NCBI GenBank assembly: GCA_003164335.1
Contig: PLTF01000088.1
Location: 34,761 to 77,479 of the forward strand
Origin: Fibrobacterota bacterium
Lineage (GTDB): Bacteria; Fibrobacterota; Chitinivibrionia; Chitinivibrionales; Chitinispirillaceae
Reading direction: 5' to 3'
Length of the DNA: 42,719 bases
How positions within the stretch are numbered: the first letter of the stretch is position 1; every line of letters begins with the position of its first letter. Position numbers and translations under genes: made by a program. Positions 1 to 9,183 of this stretch are shown here, in pieces. The notes beneath the pieces are model-generated. The model saw nothing but the letters and a program-made list of their open reading frames with translations. It was not told where the DNA came from and ran no database searches.

Positions 1-55
1 AACCCGCGTAGCGAGGTTTCCCCACTAAAAGCTTTTATACAAGTTCCCCCACCAA

Positions 56-412
56 TCACGCGACTTTATCCCTGACTATTTTCCACTCTTCGCCGATGCG
101 CTGCCGGAAGAAGCAAGTAAAGTAATTCTCATGGCACGCCGCGCCGGTCTGGTCGATCTTGAATACCAGCGTATCGCCGTCGCAATCGATGTAGGCCTCC
201 CGCACCTTCTGGGTATGGCCCGAAGTCTCGCCCTTGAGCCAGCGTTTCTTCCGCGAGCGGCTGTAGTACACCATGACGCCTGTTTCGAGCGTTTCGGCCA
301 GGGTTTCCCGGGTCATCCAGGCGAGCATGAGTACCTCGCTCGTTGCGAGGTCCTGGGCGATGACCGGGACGAGTCCGCGGTCGTCGAATTTTACCAATGA
401 GAGTAGGTCCAT
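56..412 (-). CDS. hisI: Phosphoribosyl-AMP cyclohydrolase
   Basis: The 118-residue product matches the single-domain HisI family, which opens the adenine ring of phosphoribosyl-AMP in histidine biosynthesis in the cytoplasm. Visible family marks are the W-x-KGETSGH stretch near residues 58-66, the metal-binding D-C-D-G-D at 76-80, and the Zn ligands Cys93 (in AACHEN) and Cys100. Length is typical for a HisI without a fused HisE domain, so phosphoribosyl-ATP pyrophosphatase must be encoded elsewhere. It is the last gene of a minus-strand run, 40 bases after proA. The ribosome site before the ATG is weak, consistent with coupling to proA. No other his gene is in the window. Confidence 0.95.
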   Translation of the reverse strand: MDLLSLVKFDDRGLVPVIAQDLATSEVLMLAWMTRETLAETLETGVMVYYSRSRKKRWLKGETSGHTQKVREAYIDCDGDTLVFKIDQTGAACHENYFTCFFRQRIGEEWKIVRDKVA

Positions 413-452
413 GAGAATCCGATCGAGTATTTATAAGTGACAAATATTCTTT

Positions 453-1718
453 TTATTGCCTTACTTGGCCATTACCTTTGACTATCCATTTATAGGTCGT
501 CAGGTCGTCAACACCCATGGGGCCGCGGGCGTGAAGCTTGTCGGTCGAGATCCCGATCTCGCACCCCAGGCCGTATTCACCGCCATCGGAAAAACGCGTG
601 CTGGCATTTACCATGACCGAGCTGGAATCCACTTCGCGCAGGAATCGCTCCGCCTCGGGAGCGGATTCGGTAACGATGGTGTCGGTGTGGTGGGAGCCGA
701 ATTCGTTGATATGGTCGATAGCCCCGGCGACGCCCTTGACCGTCCGCACGGCAAGGCGCAGGCCGAGGTACTCGGCCTTCCAGTCCTCGACCGTTGCGCG
801 CCGGACGGCAGGGGAGAGTTTGCGTGTTTCGGGATCCCCGATGAGCATGACCCCGTTTTCAAGCAGCGCGTTCACGATTTTCATCCGGCTTTTGAGGGGA
901 AGCGCGATATCGAGCAGCAGGGTTTCCATGGCGTTGCAGACTCCCGGTCGCTGCACCTTGGCATTGACCGCGATGGGAATCGCCTTGCCCATATCCGCCT
1001 TGGCCGAAACATATACATGGCAGACGCCCTTATAGTGCTTGATTACCGGAATAACCGATGTCTCGGTCACCATCCTGATGAGATTTTCACCGCCCCGGGG
1101 AATGATCAGATCGATATAGTCGCTGAGTTTCAGGAGGCGCTCGATCGCGGCGCGGTCGGTCGTGGGAATCGCCCCGATCGCATCCGCGGGCAAGCCTGCC
1201 TTGATAAGTGCGGAGCGGAATAGTTTTACCAGCGCCAGGTTCGAATGGAGTGCCTCGGACCCACCGCGGAGAATCACTGCATTGCCGGATTTCAGGCAGA
1301 TGGCGGCGGCATCGACCGTGACATTCGGCCGCGACTCATAGATAATGCCCACGACGCCGATAGGAACGCGGAGCTTGTAAATTTCCAGCCCGTTGGGACG
1401 GACCCGACGTTCGTACTCCTGCCCGACCGGGCTCGAAAGGGCGGCAACTTCGAGCAGGCCGCGCACCATCGAGGCGATGGTCTTGTCGGAAATGGTAAGG
1501 CGATCGACCATGGCGGAACTGAGGTTTTTAGTTGCGGCCGCTGCGAGGTCCTTCCTGTTTGCCGCATGGATCGCCGCCTTTTCGCTGACGAGAAGATTCG
1601 CCATGATGGCAAGCGCATTGTTGATCGACCCGACCGGGCTGCTCTGGAGCGTAAGTGCGGCCTTTCGGGCGCTGCGCGCGATGCGGACGACGGTAGTATC
1701 CACGGACGGTGAAGTCAT
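453..1718 (-). CDS. proA: Gamma-glutamyl phosphate reductase
   Basis: The product (421 residues from the chosen start) is ProA, which reduces gamma-glutamyl phosphate to glutamate semialdehyde with NADPH in proline synthesis. The aldehyde-dehydrogenase-fold signature with catalytic Cys in RPGVCNAMET is visible, as are the GGSEA and PRGGENLI segments typical of ProA. The open frame runs up to 1760, but the ATG at 1718 has a good ribosome site (GAGGAG, 9 bases upstream) and gives the usual N-terminus, so I chose it. The gene follows a TPR membrane-protein gene and precedes hisI. ProB is encoded upstream on the same strand but separated by that extra gene. Confidence 0.96.
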   Translation of the reverse strand: MTSPSVDTTVVRIARSARKAALTLQSSPVGSINNALAIMANLLVSEKAAIHAANRKDLAAAATKNLSSAMVDRLTISDKTIASMVRGLLEVAALSSPVGQEYERRVRPNGLEIYKLRVPIGVVGIIYESRPNVTVDAAAICLKSGNAVILRGGSEALHSNLALVKLFRSALIKAGLPADAIGAIPTTDRAAIERLLKLSDYIDLIIPRGGENLIRMVTETSVIPVIKHYKGVCHVYVSAKADMGKAIPIAVNAKVQRPGVCNAMETLLLDIALPLKSRMKIVNALLENGVMLIGDPETRKLSPAVRRATVEDWKAEYLGLRLAVRTVKGVAGAIDHINEFGSHHTDTIVTESAPEAERFLREVDSSSVMVNASTRFSDGGEYGLGCEIGISTDKLHARGPMGVDDLTTYKWIVKGNGQVRQ

Positions 1719-1838
1719 AATGCGTCTCTCCTCATGCGCGGCTCCAGCCGGGCGAGTCACAGGGGGGTAAGAGAAATTTTAGCAAGGGAGTAACCGGCAG
1801 GAAAAAAATACATAATGCTGCCGGATTTGATCGCGCAA

Positions 1839-3410
1839 TCACCGCTGTTTCGCCGATGCCGCCATTACCTCCCCGAAAACCTTGACGGCATGGTCGCGGT
1901 TACGACGGATCTCGGCATCCCCGGGAGTCAGGGCGAGCGCGGCATTGAAATCGGCTATGGCCGGTTCGTAGTGCCGCATCAGGTAGTTCGCGGCCCCGCG
2001 ATTGCTGTATGCCAGTGCGAGAGCCGGGCAGTCTGCAATGGCATTGGTCAGGTCCTCCACCGCCCGGTCTAACCGCTTCAGGCGGATGAAGGTCGTCCCG
2101 CGATTGTAGTAGGCCATGGCGCTGGGACTCTTGTCGATGATGTCGGTCCAGAGCGTCAGGCTGTCGTGCCAGACATAGCACCGTTCAAAGGTCAGGCACA
2201 TGAACACCGCAACCGGCACGGCAAAAGCGACGACGATAAGGGGGAGGGCCGAGTGATTCGCTCCATTCTTTTTTTGCGCCAGTTTTGCAAGGGCAATTCC
2301 GCAGATAAAGAATATACCGATCAACGGAATGTAGGTATACCGTTCCGCAACCATGGCGTTGCCGACCTGGATGATCCCGAGCATGGGCAGCAGTGTGACC
2401 AGGAAAAACAGCGAGCCGAACCAAAGGGTCGCGGATTTATTCCGGTAGCGATAAAGGAGGGCAGCGAGGACCAGTACGGCAACGGCGGAAAGGGCGAATT
2501 TCACATCCATGCCGGCGGTAATGACGGGCGGGAACGAGTAGAGCGCGCACAGGTGTACCGGCACTGCGGTTTTGAGCAGATAGAAGGCGAGCCCGTAAAA
2601 GGGGAGCCCGATTTTTTGCAGGATCGTCACGGTGGGGATGCTCCTTACCACATCGACATGCTTCTGGGTAGCGATGGTCACCACGCAGAATATTCCTGCC
2701 AGGACGAAAAACGGGAGCTTGGCACGTACCTGCGGCCAACCGATTTTTCCGGCGCTGTAGTAGTCGATAAGGAGGAGAATAAGCGGAAGGCTTACAGCAG
2801 TGGGCTTTGAAAGAAGTGAAAGAATGAGCATCACCAGTGATAGAAAATAGGCGGAGCGGGCATTCTTCCCGGTAAATCGCAGGTAGAACAGCAGGGAAAG
2901 CAAATAGAAAAAGGTCGCAACCACGTCCTTGCACTCCGCCAGCCATGCCACCGATTCCGCATGCAACGGGTGAACGGCGAAGAGCAGGGAGGTGACGAAG
3001 GCAGCAATGCTGCTTCCCGACAGGCGGAATATCAGGAGAAGTACCAGGAGGCAGTTTGCAATATGCACCAGGAGATTGAACCAGTGGTACCCGGCCGGAT
3101 CGAGGCCGAAACAGCCGTATTCGAGCGCATAGACAAGCATGGTAACCGGCTGGTAATTTGCGGAGTACACCGAAGAAAACAACTTCGCCACCGACGTTGC
3201 GTCGATGTGGCGAATGTCGGGGTTGGCGGTGATATAAACGTCGTCGTCCCAGTTGGTGAACCCGTTATTGAGCGTCGGGAGGAAGGCGATGAACGCCGTG
3301 GCGGCAATAAGCACGCATCCGGCAATCAGGAAGCGGCCTTGGTCCATAGGCTCAGGCGGCGCGACGGGAGGCGGGGAGGGTGGCCGGGTTCGGGAGGATT
3401 TTTTAGTCAT
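1839..3410 (-). CDS. Multi-spanning membrane protein with C-terminal TPR repeats
   Basis: The 523-residue protein starts with a Lys/Arg/Pro-rich cytosolic tail, then about ten or more hydrophobic helices from residue ~28 to ~410, and ends in two tetratricopeptide repeats (about 430-510). The first extracytoplasmic loop carries NWDDDVYI, an acidic pair placed like the catalytic acidic residues of GT-C glycosyltransferases (PMT/ArnT-like fold). Related bacterial proteins are annotated as TPR-containing membrane proteins or putative O-mannosyl/GlcNAc transferases. Sugar transfer is an inference; no substrate can be named. It sits between proB and proA, 26 bases after proB, with no obvious ribosome site, so it is probably translated from the proB transcript. 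Confidence 0.8.
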   Translation of the reverse strand: MTKKSSRTRPPSPPPVAPPEPMDQGRFLIAGCVLIAATAFIAFLPTLNNGFTNWDDDVYITANPDIRHIDATSVAKLFSSVYSANYQPVTMLVYALEYGCFGLDPAGYHWFNLLVHIANCLLVLLLIFRLSGSSIAAFVTSLLFAVHPLHAESVAWLAECKDVVATFFYLLSLLFYLRFTGKNARSAYFLSLVMLILSLLSKPTAVSLPLILLLIDYYSAGKIGWPQVRAKLPFFVLAGIFCVVTIATQKHVDVVRSIPTVTILQKIGLPFYGLAFYLLKTAVPVHLCALYSFPPVITAGMDVKFALSAVAVLVLAALLYRYRNKSATLWFGSLFFLVTLLPMLGIIQVGNAMVAERYTYIPLIGIFFICGIALAKLAQKKNGANHSALPLIVVAFAVPVAVFMCLTFERCYVWHDSLTLWTDIIDKSPSAMAYYNRGTTFIRLKRLDRAVEDLTNAIADCPALALAYSNRGAANYLMRHYEPAIADFNAALALTPGDAEIRRNRDHAVKVFGEVMAASAKQR

Positions 3411-3436
3411 TTTATCGAACTGTCAGAATCACCATT

Positions 3437-4555
3437 TTATAATACTACCAGGTTATCACGGTGAATGACCTCGTCGAACTCTTTCCGGCCGAGCCGGGCT
3501 GCGATGTCGGACGTTTTGCAGCCAAGAATAAGGCGCAGGTCCTCGGACGGATAATTAACCAGGCCGCGGGCAATGACCGCCCCCGGTGACGTCTGGATGT
3601 CCACATTGTCGCCCGCCTTGAACGATCCGGTGATCTCCCTGATGCCTGCAGGAAGCAGGCTTTTCCCCTTGACAATGATCGCGGTTGCCGCTCCCTGGTC
3701 GATGGTCAGCGACCCCTGCGGAGTTCCTGAAAACGCCATCCAGCTTCGCCGCGAGGACATTTTTTTCCGGGCCGGAAGAAATACCGTGGAGCAGGACTTC
3801 GAACTCAGGACCTCGGACAACCGGCGGTTGAACCCGTCCCCGATGAGGTAGAAAATGCCGGCCCGGGCGACTACTTCGGCAGCCTTGAGCTTGGAACTCA
3901 TGCCGCCGACGCTAATTTCGTTCTTCCGGTCGGCAGCGAGGAGATGCAGTGCATCCGACATCTGGTTCACCACCGGGATGTGCACCGCGTCCGGATCGCT
4001 GTTCGGATTACTGTCGTAGAGCCCCGAAACATCGGTAAGGTTTACCAGTACCTCGGCCTGCACGAGGACCGCCATCTGGGCCGCAAGAATGTCGTTGGTA
4101 CCGAAACGGATCTCCTCGACACCCACTGAATCGTTTTCGTTGACAATAGGTATTATACCGTATTCGAGAAGCTGGAACATCGTATTCCGAAGGTTCAGGT
4201 AGCGCTTCTTACTGCGGAGATCGTCCCAGGTAAGGAGCACCTGGCCGGTCAGGATGGTATGGGAGGCAAAGGTGGATTGATAGACGCTCATGAGCCGGTT
4301 CTGGCCGACGCTGGCGCATGCCTGTTGCAGGGGAATCGTCGTGGGACGCTTTGTCAACCCGAGCGCCTGCATGCCGTGGGCAATGGCGCCAGAGGAAACG
4401 AGGATCACCCGAATGCCGGACGCATGGAGGGCGGCAACGTCTGCAGCAAGGCGGGCAATACGCTCCGCGTTGCCCGCTGCGGCGAGAATCCGGGATCCGA
4501 TTTTAATGACGATGGTCTTAAAGGGAGGTACATCATTACGCAGAGAGGTGCTCAT
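3437..4555 (-). CDS. proB: Glutamate 5-kinase with PUA domain
   Basis: The 372-residue protein is ProB, which phosphorylates glutamate for proline synthesis. The amino-acid-kinase domain occupies roughly residues 10-260, with KIGSR near the start, LVSSGAIAHG, VNENDSV and the FGTNDILAAQMA segment. The last ~95 residues form a PUA domain, as in full-length bacterial ProB, the feedback-regulated form. The start ATG follows GGGAAG within 10 bases. The gene is 27 bases downstream of the patatin gene and probably cotranscribed with it. proA is not adjacent: a TPR membrane-protein gene lies between them. Confidence 0.95.
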   Translation of the reverse strand: MSTSLRNDVPPFKTIVIKIGSRILAAAGNAERIARLAADVAALHASGIRVILVSSGAIAHGMQALGLTKRPTTIPLQQACASVGQNRLMSVYQSTFASHTILTGQVLLTWDDLRSKKRYLNLRNTMFQLLEYGIIPIVNENDSVGVEEIRFGTNDILAAQMAVLVQAEVLVNLTDVSGLYDSNPNSDPDAVHIPVVNQMSDALHLLAADRKNEISVGGMSSKLKAAEVVARAGIFYLIGDGFNRRLSEVLSSKSCSTVFLPARKKMSSRRSWMAFSGTPQGSLTIDQGAATAIIVKGKSLLPAGIREITGSFKAGDNVDIQTSPGAVIARGLVNYPSEDLRLILGCKTSDIAARLGRKEFDEVIHRDNLVVL

Positions 4556-4582
4556 CGGCTTCCCGCCTTCCCTATCCAGGAG

Positions 4583-6877
4583 TTAGAAATCATGACCAAA
4601 GGAGAAGTAAAACTGATTAGCGGCCGACACTCCCCGCTGGGAAAAGTCCCGCACCAGCCTTCCATAACTCACCTTGATGGGGCCGGCGATCGTTTCGATC
4701 GCGATCCCGGCCCCGAGTCCGACAGGAGCATTGTCGATGAACTCGCTGAAGGTCAGGATCCGCGGATTCTGCGCGATGGCCTGCCTGCTCCAGACATTCC
4801 CCCAGTCGACCGATGCCGTCAGGTAGAAATTATTCAACATTTCCCAGCGGTATCCCAGGTGTGCGAGACCCAGTACATCGCCGTGCAATGCCGCCGGCAG
4901 GAGTCCGGCGAAGGGCACATAATCGTAAATATCCAGGTCCTTATTTACCTCCTCGGAAAACGACCCGCCCAGGTAGAACTGTTCGACCGCGGGGAGCGGG
5001 TTCGTGCTCCAGACAAAGCGCACCAGGGGCGAAAAGGTATGCTTATGCCACAGCGTAACGATTTTGCTGGTGCTGGCGTCGAATTTCAGGTAGTCAAGCG
5101 TGTCGCCGATGCCGCCTCGGGTACCGTCGACGGAAAAATATGATTTGCTTCCGGAAGTAGGGAACGCAGCGTTGTCCAGGTCGTCCAGGGTGAGCCGGAG
5201 CAGGGCATCGGGGACGAATTTCAATCCAAGGACATCGCTGAAAACGCTGAGGTCGTTTGACCGGATCTTGTACAGTTCCAGGTTGACGCCTCCGGAGAGC
5301 ATTGCCGACCTGCCGATCTGGATGCCGATAAGCGCCAGCGCCCCGTATTTCGCGAGGTTGTCAACTTTTTCCAGGAGGACGGTATCAGGTCCTCGCACCG
5401 TGGTAACCGTTGTGGCGGTAGTGTCGCTGACTATCTGCACCGATGAGGAGTAAAACTCAAGCTGGGCAAAATTCGCGAAATTCCTCGAAAGCGGATGATT
5501 TTCGTCGAATTCAAGGTCATAGAGCTCACGCCGGAGACCGTACTGCAGGTGAATGCTTGCGCAGATATCGCCTCCGAAAAGGTTTTCGTAGGCGGGTTCG
5601 ATGAATCCCTCACCAAGGAAAAACTCATCGTACCGCAATCCCATCCTGACCCGCCAGTAATTCTTCTCATCGACCATGATCCGGACGGCGCGCGACGTAT
5701 CCATGTCGATATTCACATTATTGAACAGATTGGTGGCATAGACCGAGGAGATTGCGTTATGCAAAAGGAGCGGAGAGACCGCCTGCCCGCTCCGGAGGCC
5801 AGCAACAGTCCTGATCAGGCGCCCCGAAGTCTTATCATTGCCCAGGACTTCGACGTTCCGGATGGTATCGAGGTCCACCGCGGCCATAGAAGTTTCGGTC
5901 TTCGCCGGGGTGGTGTCGTGAATAGAAAGGAGTTTCGAAAGCGAATCGAGATTTCTGTGCATGCAGTCGTAGCCGATGCGCACCAGCGAATCGATTCTGG
6001 TAAAATCGGTATTGTAATAGCCGTTCAGGTCCGGGGTGAGCATGAGATCGGCTTTACTCCTCTGTGTTTCGCGCTGATGCTTCATGCCGATGGACACCAC
6101 CTGGTCCATGAGCCGGACCGGGTTATCGAGCTCGCCTATCTTCCAGAGCGGAGAGGTTACATCGATGGCAAGGATAACTCCCGGGCGCTCCTCTGCCGCG
6201 ACATCGACCGGAATATTGTCGGCAAGGCCGCCGTCCATGAGCAGCATGGAATCCTTGCGCACCGGCGAAAAAGCGAGCGGTATGCCACAGGATGCACGGA
6301 CCGCCTCGGCGATATTCCCTTTGGTAAATATCACGCGCCTGCCGGAGAGGATGTCGGTCGAAACGATGCGCAGCGGAATCGGCAGGCTGTCGAACTGTTC
6401 ATGCGCCCGGAACTGGGCCGGAGTGAGAAGTGGGGCAAGGAGATCGTAAAATACCTGGCCGTGGGAGATTGAGCTTGGCGGTACTGGTTCGAGACGGTCA
6501 TTGAGACGGAGTTCAAACAGGTAATTGACCGGGTCGGCTTTCTGGCTTACGAAGAGGCTCTTTCGTCGGGCGGTATTGGCAATGATGGTGTTCCAATTCA
6601 CCGAACGGGTGATCTGCAGGATGCTGTCCGGGGAGTAGCCTGCGGCGTAAAGACTGCCGATAATGGCGCCCATGCTCGTTCCCACGATCAGGTCGGGCCT
6701 GCAATGCGCTTCCTCAAGCGCTTTGAGCACGCCGATCTGGGAGAGACCCCGCGAGCCGCCGCCGCTCAGGACCAGGGCAAATTTGTAGTGGACCCTGCCG
6801 GAGTCCATTTCTGCGGCGATGCCGCTTGCAAACACCCCGAACGCAAGCAATAAAATGAATAGGCACAGCGAGCGCAT
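4583..6877 (-). CDS. Patatin-like phospholipase with POTRA and outer-membrane barrel
   Basis: From the start at 6877 the protein has 764 residues: a signal peptide (about 1-22), a patatin lipase domain with the oxyanion loop GGGSRG (39-44), nucleophile motif GTSMG (Ser68) and the dyad aspartate in DGG (Asp215), then a POTRA-like segment (about 340-415) and a C-terminal D15/BamA-type barrel ending in FGHDF. This is the architecture of type Vd autotransporters such as PlpD, so a surface or secreted phospholipase A is likely. The frame stays open to 7108, but those codons overlap the divergent gene. A longer start at 6961 is possible. A perfect palindrome lies immediately before the chosen ATG, leaving no ribosome site there, so the start is uncertain. 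Confidence 0.88.
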   Translation of the reverse strand: MRSLCLFILLLAFGVFASGIAAEMDSGRVHYKFALVLSGGGSRGLSQIGVLKALEEAHCRPDLIVGTSMGAIIGSLYAAGYSPDSILQITRSVNWNTIIANTARRKSLFVSQKADPVNYLFELRLNDRLEPVPPSSISHGQVFYDLLAPLLTPAQFRAHEQFDSLPIPLRIVSTDILSGRRVIFTKGNIAEAVRASCGIPLAFSPVRKDSMLLMDGGLADNIPVDVAAEERPGVILAIDVTSPLWKIGELDNPVRLMDQVVSIGMKHQRETQRSKADLMLTPDLNGYYNTDFTRIDSLVRIGYDCMHRNLDSLSKLLSIHDTTPAKTETSMAAVDLDTIRNVEVLGNDKTSGRLIRTVAGLRSGQAVSPLLLHNAISSVYATNLFNNVNIDMDTSRAVRIMVDEKNYWRVRMGLRYDEFFLGEGFIEPAYENLFGGDICASIHLQYGLRRELYDLEFDENHPLSRNFANFAQLEFYSSSVQIVSDTTATTVTTVRGPDTVLLEKVDNLAKYGALALIGIQIGRSAMLSGGVNLELYKIRSNDLSVFSDVLGLKFVPDALLRLTLDDLDNAAFPTSGSKSYFSVDGTRGGIGDTLDYLKFDASTSKIVTLWHKHTFSPLVRFVWSTNPLPAVEQFYLGGSFSEEVNKDLDIYDYVPFAGLLPAALHGDVLGLAHLGYRWEMLNNFYLTASVDWGNVWSRQAIAQNPRILTFSEFIDNAPVGLGAGIAIETIAGPIKVSYGRLVRDFSQRGVSAANQFYFSFGHDF

Positions 6878-6878
6878 T

Positions 6879-6899
6879 CCCCGAAGCTCTGCTTCGGGG
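6879..6899. repeat. Perfect 9-bp palindrome next to the patatin start
   Basis: CCCCGAAGC, a 3-base loop, then GCTTCGGGG form a perfect hairpin directly upstream of the patatin ATG at 6877. It occupies the place where a ribosome site should be. It resembles dispersed short palindromic elements. The 17 bases at 6861-6877 recur exactly at 15406-15422, there also followed by a GC-rich hairpin, suggesting a family of related elements. Confidence 0.6.
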
Positions 6900-7090
6900 A
6901 GCTTCAATGAGGCAAGCGTCGGGTGACTGAGGGCGCGGCTCTGGGTGCGAATTGCTGTCATTGCCTGCCTTTTTGTCGGGTGTCGTTCCACCTTGTATTT
7001 TTTCCAAATCGTATGTGCCGGATCGATGTGAAGTTGACCGGAAGCCAGCCCGACCTCTTGGAGGAGATTACCATCAACAATCTGCCGCGA

Positions 7091-8164
7091 ATGTTCCGGA
7101 ACCTTCAAAATACAATTTTGTCAGCCCTCGTCTTCATCGGAACCGCCCTTCTGCCGGCTCAGGCATCCGCAGGCAACGCCGACTCCTCGTCGTTGCAATC
7201 TTCCCCTGCAACATTTGGAATAGACGGGGAGGTGCTGACCTATATTGACAATATCGAGTATACAACGGCTGAACGCACCGGTGAAACCTATTATGGAAGT
7301 TCGGGCTCAGCACGCCTCTTCTACCGGCCTGTTTCCCGGATGCTTTTTGAAATCGGCGCCTATGGCCTGCGCCGCTTCGGCGACCCGCAGTCTCTAAGCC
7401 TCACCCTGCCGTTTTTCAGGGCGCAGTACACCTCGGATCTCATGACCTTCACGATGGGCTCCCTTTCCACTGCCGATGCACACTTCCTTCCCGATCTCCT
7501 CTATCGCCAGGAGCTCCGTTTCGACCCCGGTCTCGATGAGGGCATGCAGCTCGATATGCGGGGAAAGCATGTTAACTGGGAGATCTGGGGAGTATGGGAT
7601 TCTCTCGATTCGCCGACCGAGCGGGAGCACTTTACCGCAGGCAGTGTGGTTTCGTACTCGATCGCGAACTATTCGTTCCCGTTCTATCTAACGGCCGACC
7701 ATACCGGCGGGGAGCTGTTCAATTCCGGAGAAGCGGTGGAGGAGCATTTCGGCGGCGCTGCCGGCATCGATTTCAATTATCCTCTCTCGGGATGCATCAG
7801 GTCCGTTTTCGGCGAAATCCTGCTGGCAGGGACAGACTTCCGGAAACGGACGGGAGACAATGTAACCGGCCGGGGTGATGGTATCTTTGCCAAAGCCGGC
7901 GTTTCGCCCGGCGGATTTGACTGCTCGGTTCAGCTGTTCCGGGGGCACGATCTCCACATGCCCTTCGGCGACCCCATTTTCGAGAGCAATATTCCCTACT
8001 ACGCCCTGGAGATATCGCGGAGTTACTCGGTCAATAATCACCTTCAGGCCCTCGGCGGATGGCGGTTTGAAACGCCGGATATCACGTCGGTTGCCCAATA
8101 TTTCAGCGTGCCCCGGTACCGCTTCTGGCTTGCGCTTCGCGGAGAGTTCTGGAAGGGATTATAG
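7091..8164 (+). CDS. Outer-membrane beta-barrel-like protein, family not recognised
   Basis: The 357-residue product begins with a clear signal peptide (hydrophobic stretch 9-20, cleavage after AQASA) and continues as alternating hydrophobic/aromatic strands rich in Tyr, Phe and Gly, ending with an aromatic strand near WLALRGEFW, as outer-membrane barrels do. I do not recognise the family. The open frame extends upstream to 6923 in the patatin region. ATG 7091 gives the signal peptide, but the only good ribosome site (GGAGGAG at about 7060) is too far upstream for it and would suit a non-ATG start nearby. It is divergent from the patatin gene and 16 bases from the AEC transporter gene. Cargo or pore function is unknown. 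Confidence 0.7.
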   Translation: MFRNLQNTILSALVFIGTALLPAQASAGNADSSSLQSSPATFGIDGEVLTYIDNIEYTTAERTGETYYGSSGSARLFYRPVSRMLFEIGAYGLRRFGDPQSLSLTLPFFRAQYTSDLMTFTMGSLSTADAHFLPDLLYRQELRFDPGLDEGMQLDMRGKHVNWEIWGVWDSLDSPTEREHFTAGSVVSYSIANYSFPFYLTADHTGGELFNSGEAVEEHFGGAAGIDFNYPLSGCIRSVFGEILLAGTDFRKRTGDNVTGRGDGIFAKAGVSPGGFDCSVQLFRGHDLHMPFGDPIFESNIPYYALEISRSYSVNNHLQALGGWRFETPDITSVAQYFSVPRYRFWLALRGEFWKGL

Positions 8165-8180
8165 AAATTCTCTTCATCAT

Positions 8181-9113
8181 ATGAACGGCTCCCATCTAAC
8201 CATTGCCATTATCCTCTCCCTGGCCGAGATATTCGGGCTCATGGCGATCGGCGGCGTGGGCAGGCGCCTCCGGTATATCGACGATGCGGAGATCGACCGC
8301 TGGTCCCGGCTGGTGCTCGATTTCCTGAATCCCGCCTTCGTGTTTACCTGCATCACCGCCGGATTTACGACCGGCTGGCATGCCAATCTATGCATTCTTC
8401 CGGTTCTCGGATTTGCCATTGCCGTGGGAGGGGCGATTGTCGGAATCGGCCTGCGCTACGGCCTCGGAACCCGGGACATCGATACGCACCGGACATTCTT
8501 CTATTTCTGCGTCGTGAACAACTACGGTTTCCTGCCGGTGGTAATCATTCGCAACCTGTGGGGCCCGCCGATGCTCGCCGACCTGTTTTTTCTCACGCTC
8601 GGGTCCACGATCGCGAACTGGACGGTAGGAATCGCCGTTCTCGGCAACAGCAGCCTGAAATATATGGCCCGTCAGCTGGTAACGCCGACCCTCATCGCCA
8701 CGCTCGCCGCACTCCTGGTATCCTGGCTCGGGCTCGCTGGTCGCATCCCCCTGGTCGTCAATCATATCCTGGCGAGCGCGGGCATTGCCGCCGTTCCCAT
8801 GATGCTGGTGCTCTCCGGCGCCTCCCTGTTCAGATGGTCGTCCTTCAGGATCACCTGGCAGATTGTCTATACGACCCTGGTGCGTCTCGTCATTCTTCCA
8901 GCCATCACCGTAGCGATTCTCAGGATGCTGCCGCTCTCGCGGGAGGTTTATATGATTGCCGTTCTCGTCGCAATTATGCCGCTTGCGGTCTCGTCGGTCA
9001 TCTTTATACGGGTCTATGGCCGCAGCACGGATTTCGCAGCCGGAGCATCGCTGTTCAGTACCCTGGTGGCGATTATTACCGTGCCGGCAGCACTTTTTTT
9101 TCTTTTCCGGTAG
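8181..9113 (+). CDS. AEC (auxin efflux carrier) family transporter
   Basis: The 310-residue protein has about ten hydrophobic helices arranged in two halves, with the conserved N-terminal segment FLNPAFVFTCI and the central VVNNYGFLPV motif of bacterial AEC-type permeases. Members move organic anions or amino-acid-like compounds across the inner membrane; the substrate cannot be read from the sequence. The chosen ATG starts directly with the first helix. The frame is open further upstream to 7875, but that part overlaps the preceding gene. It lies 16 bases after the barrel-like gene and may share its transcript. Confidence 0.87.
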   Translation: MNGSHLTIAIILSLAEIFGLMAIGGVGRRLRYIDDAEIDRWSRLVLDFLNPAFVFTCITAGFTTGWHANLCILPVLGFAIAVGGAIVGIGLRYGLGTRDIDTHRTFFYFCVVNNYGFLPVVIIRNLWGPPMLADLFFLTLGSTIANWTVGIAVLGNSSLKYMARQLVTPTLIATLAALLVSWLGLAGRIPLVVNHILASAGIAAVPMMLVLSGASLFRWSSFRITWQIVYTTLVRLVILPAITVAILRMLPLSREVYMIAVLVAIMPLAVSSVIFIRVYGRSTDFAAGASLFSTLVAIITVPAALFFLFR

Positions 9114-9183
9114 CCGCGATGGAACCCGGCTTTCATCGATAGCTTGCCAAGGCTCCTGCCGCTACCTAATTTCAAATGATCCT

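Noticed and set aside
456-1223. 255-residue plus-strand frame opposite proA
   Set aside because: It is an antisense shadow of a clear ProA in GC-rich sequence; no family resemblance.
6878-7108. N-terminal extension of the patatin gene to 7108
   Set aside because: It overlaps the start of the divergent barrel-protein gene and places a long basic segment before the signal peptide.
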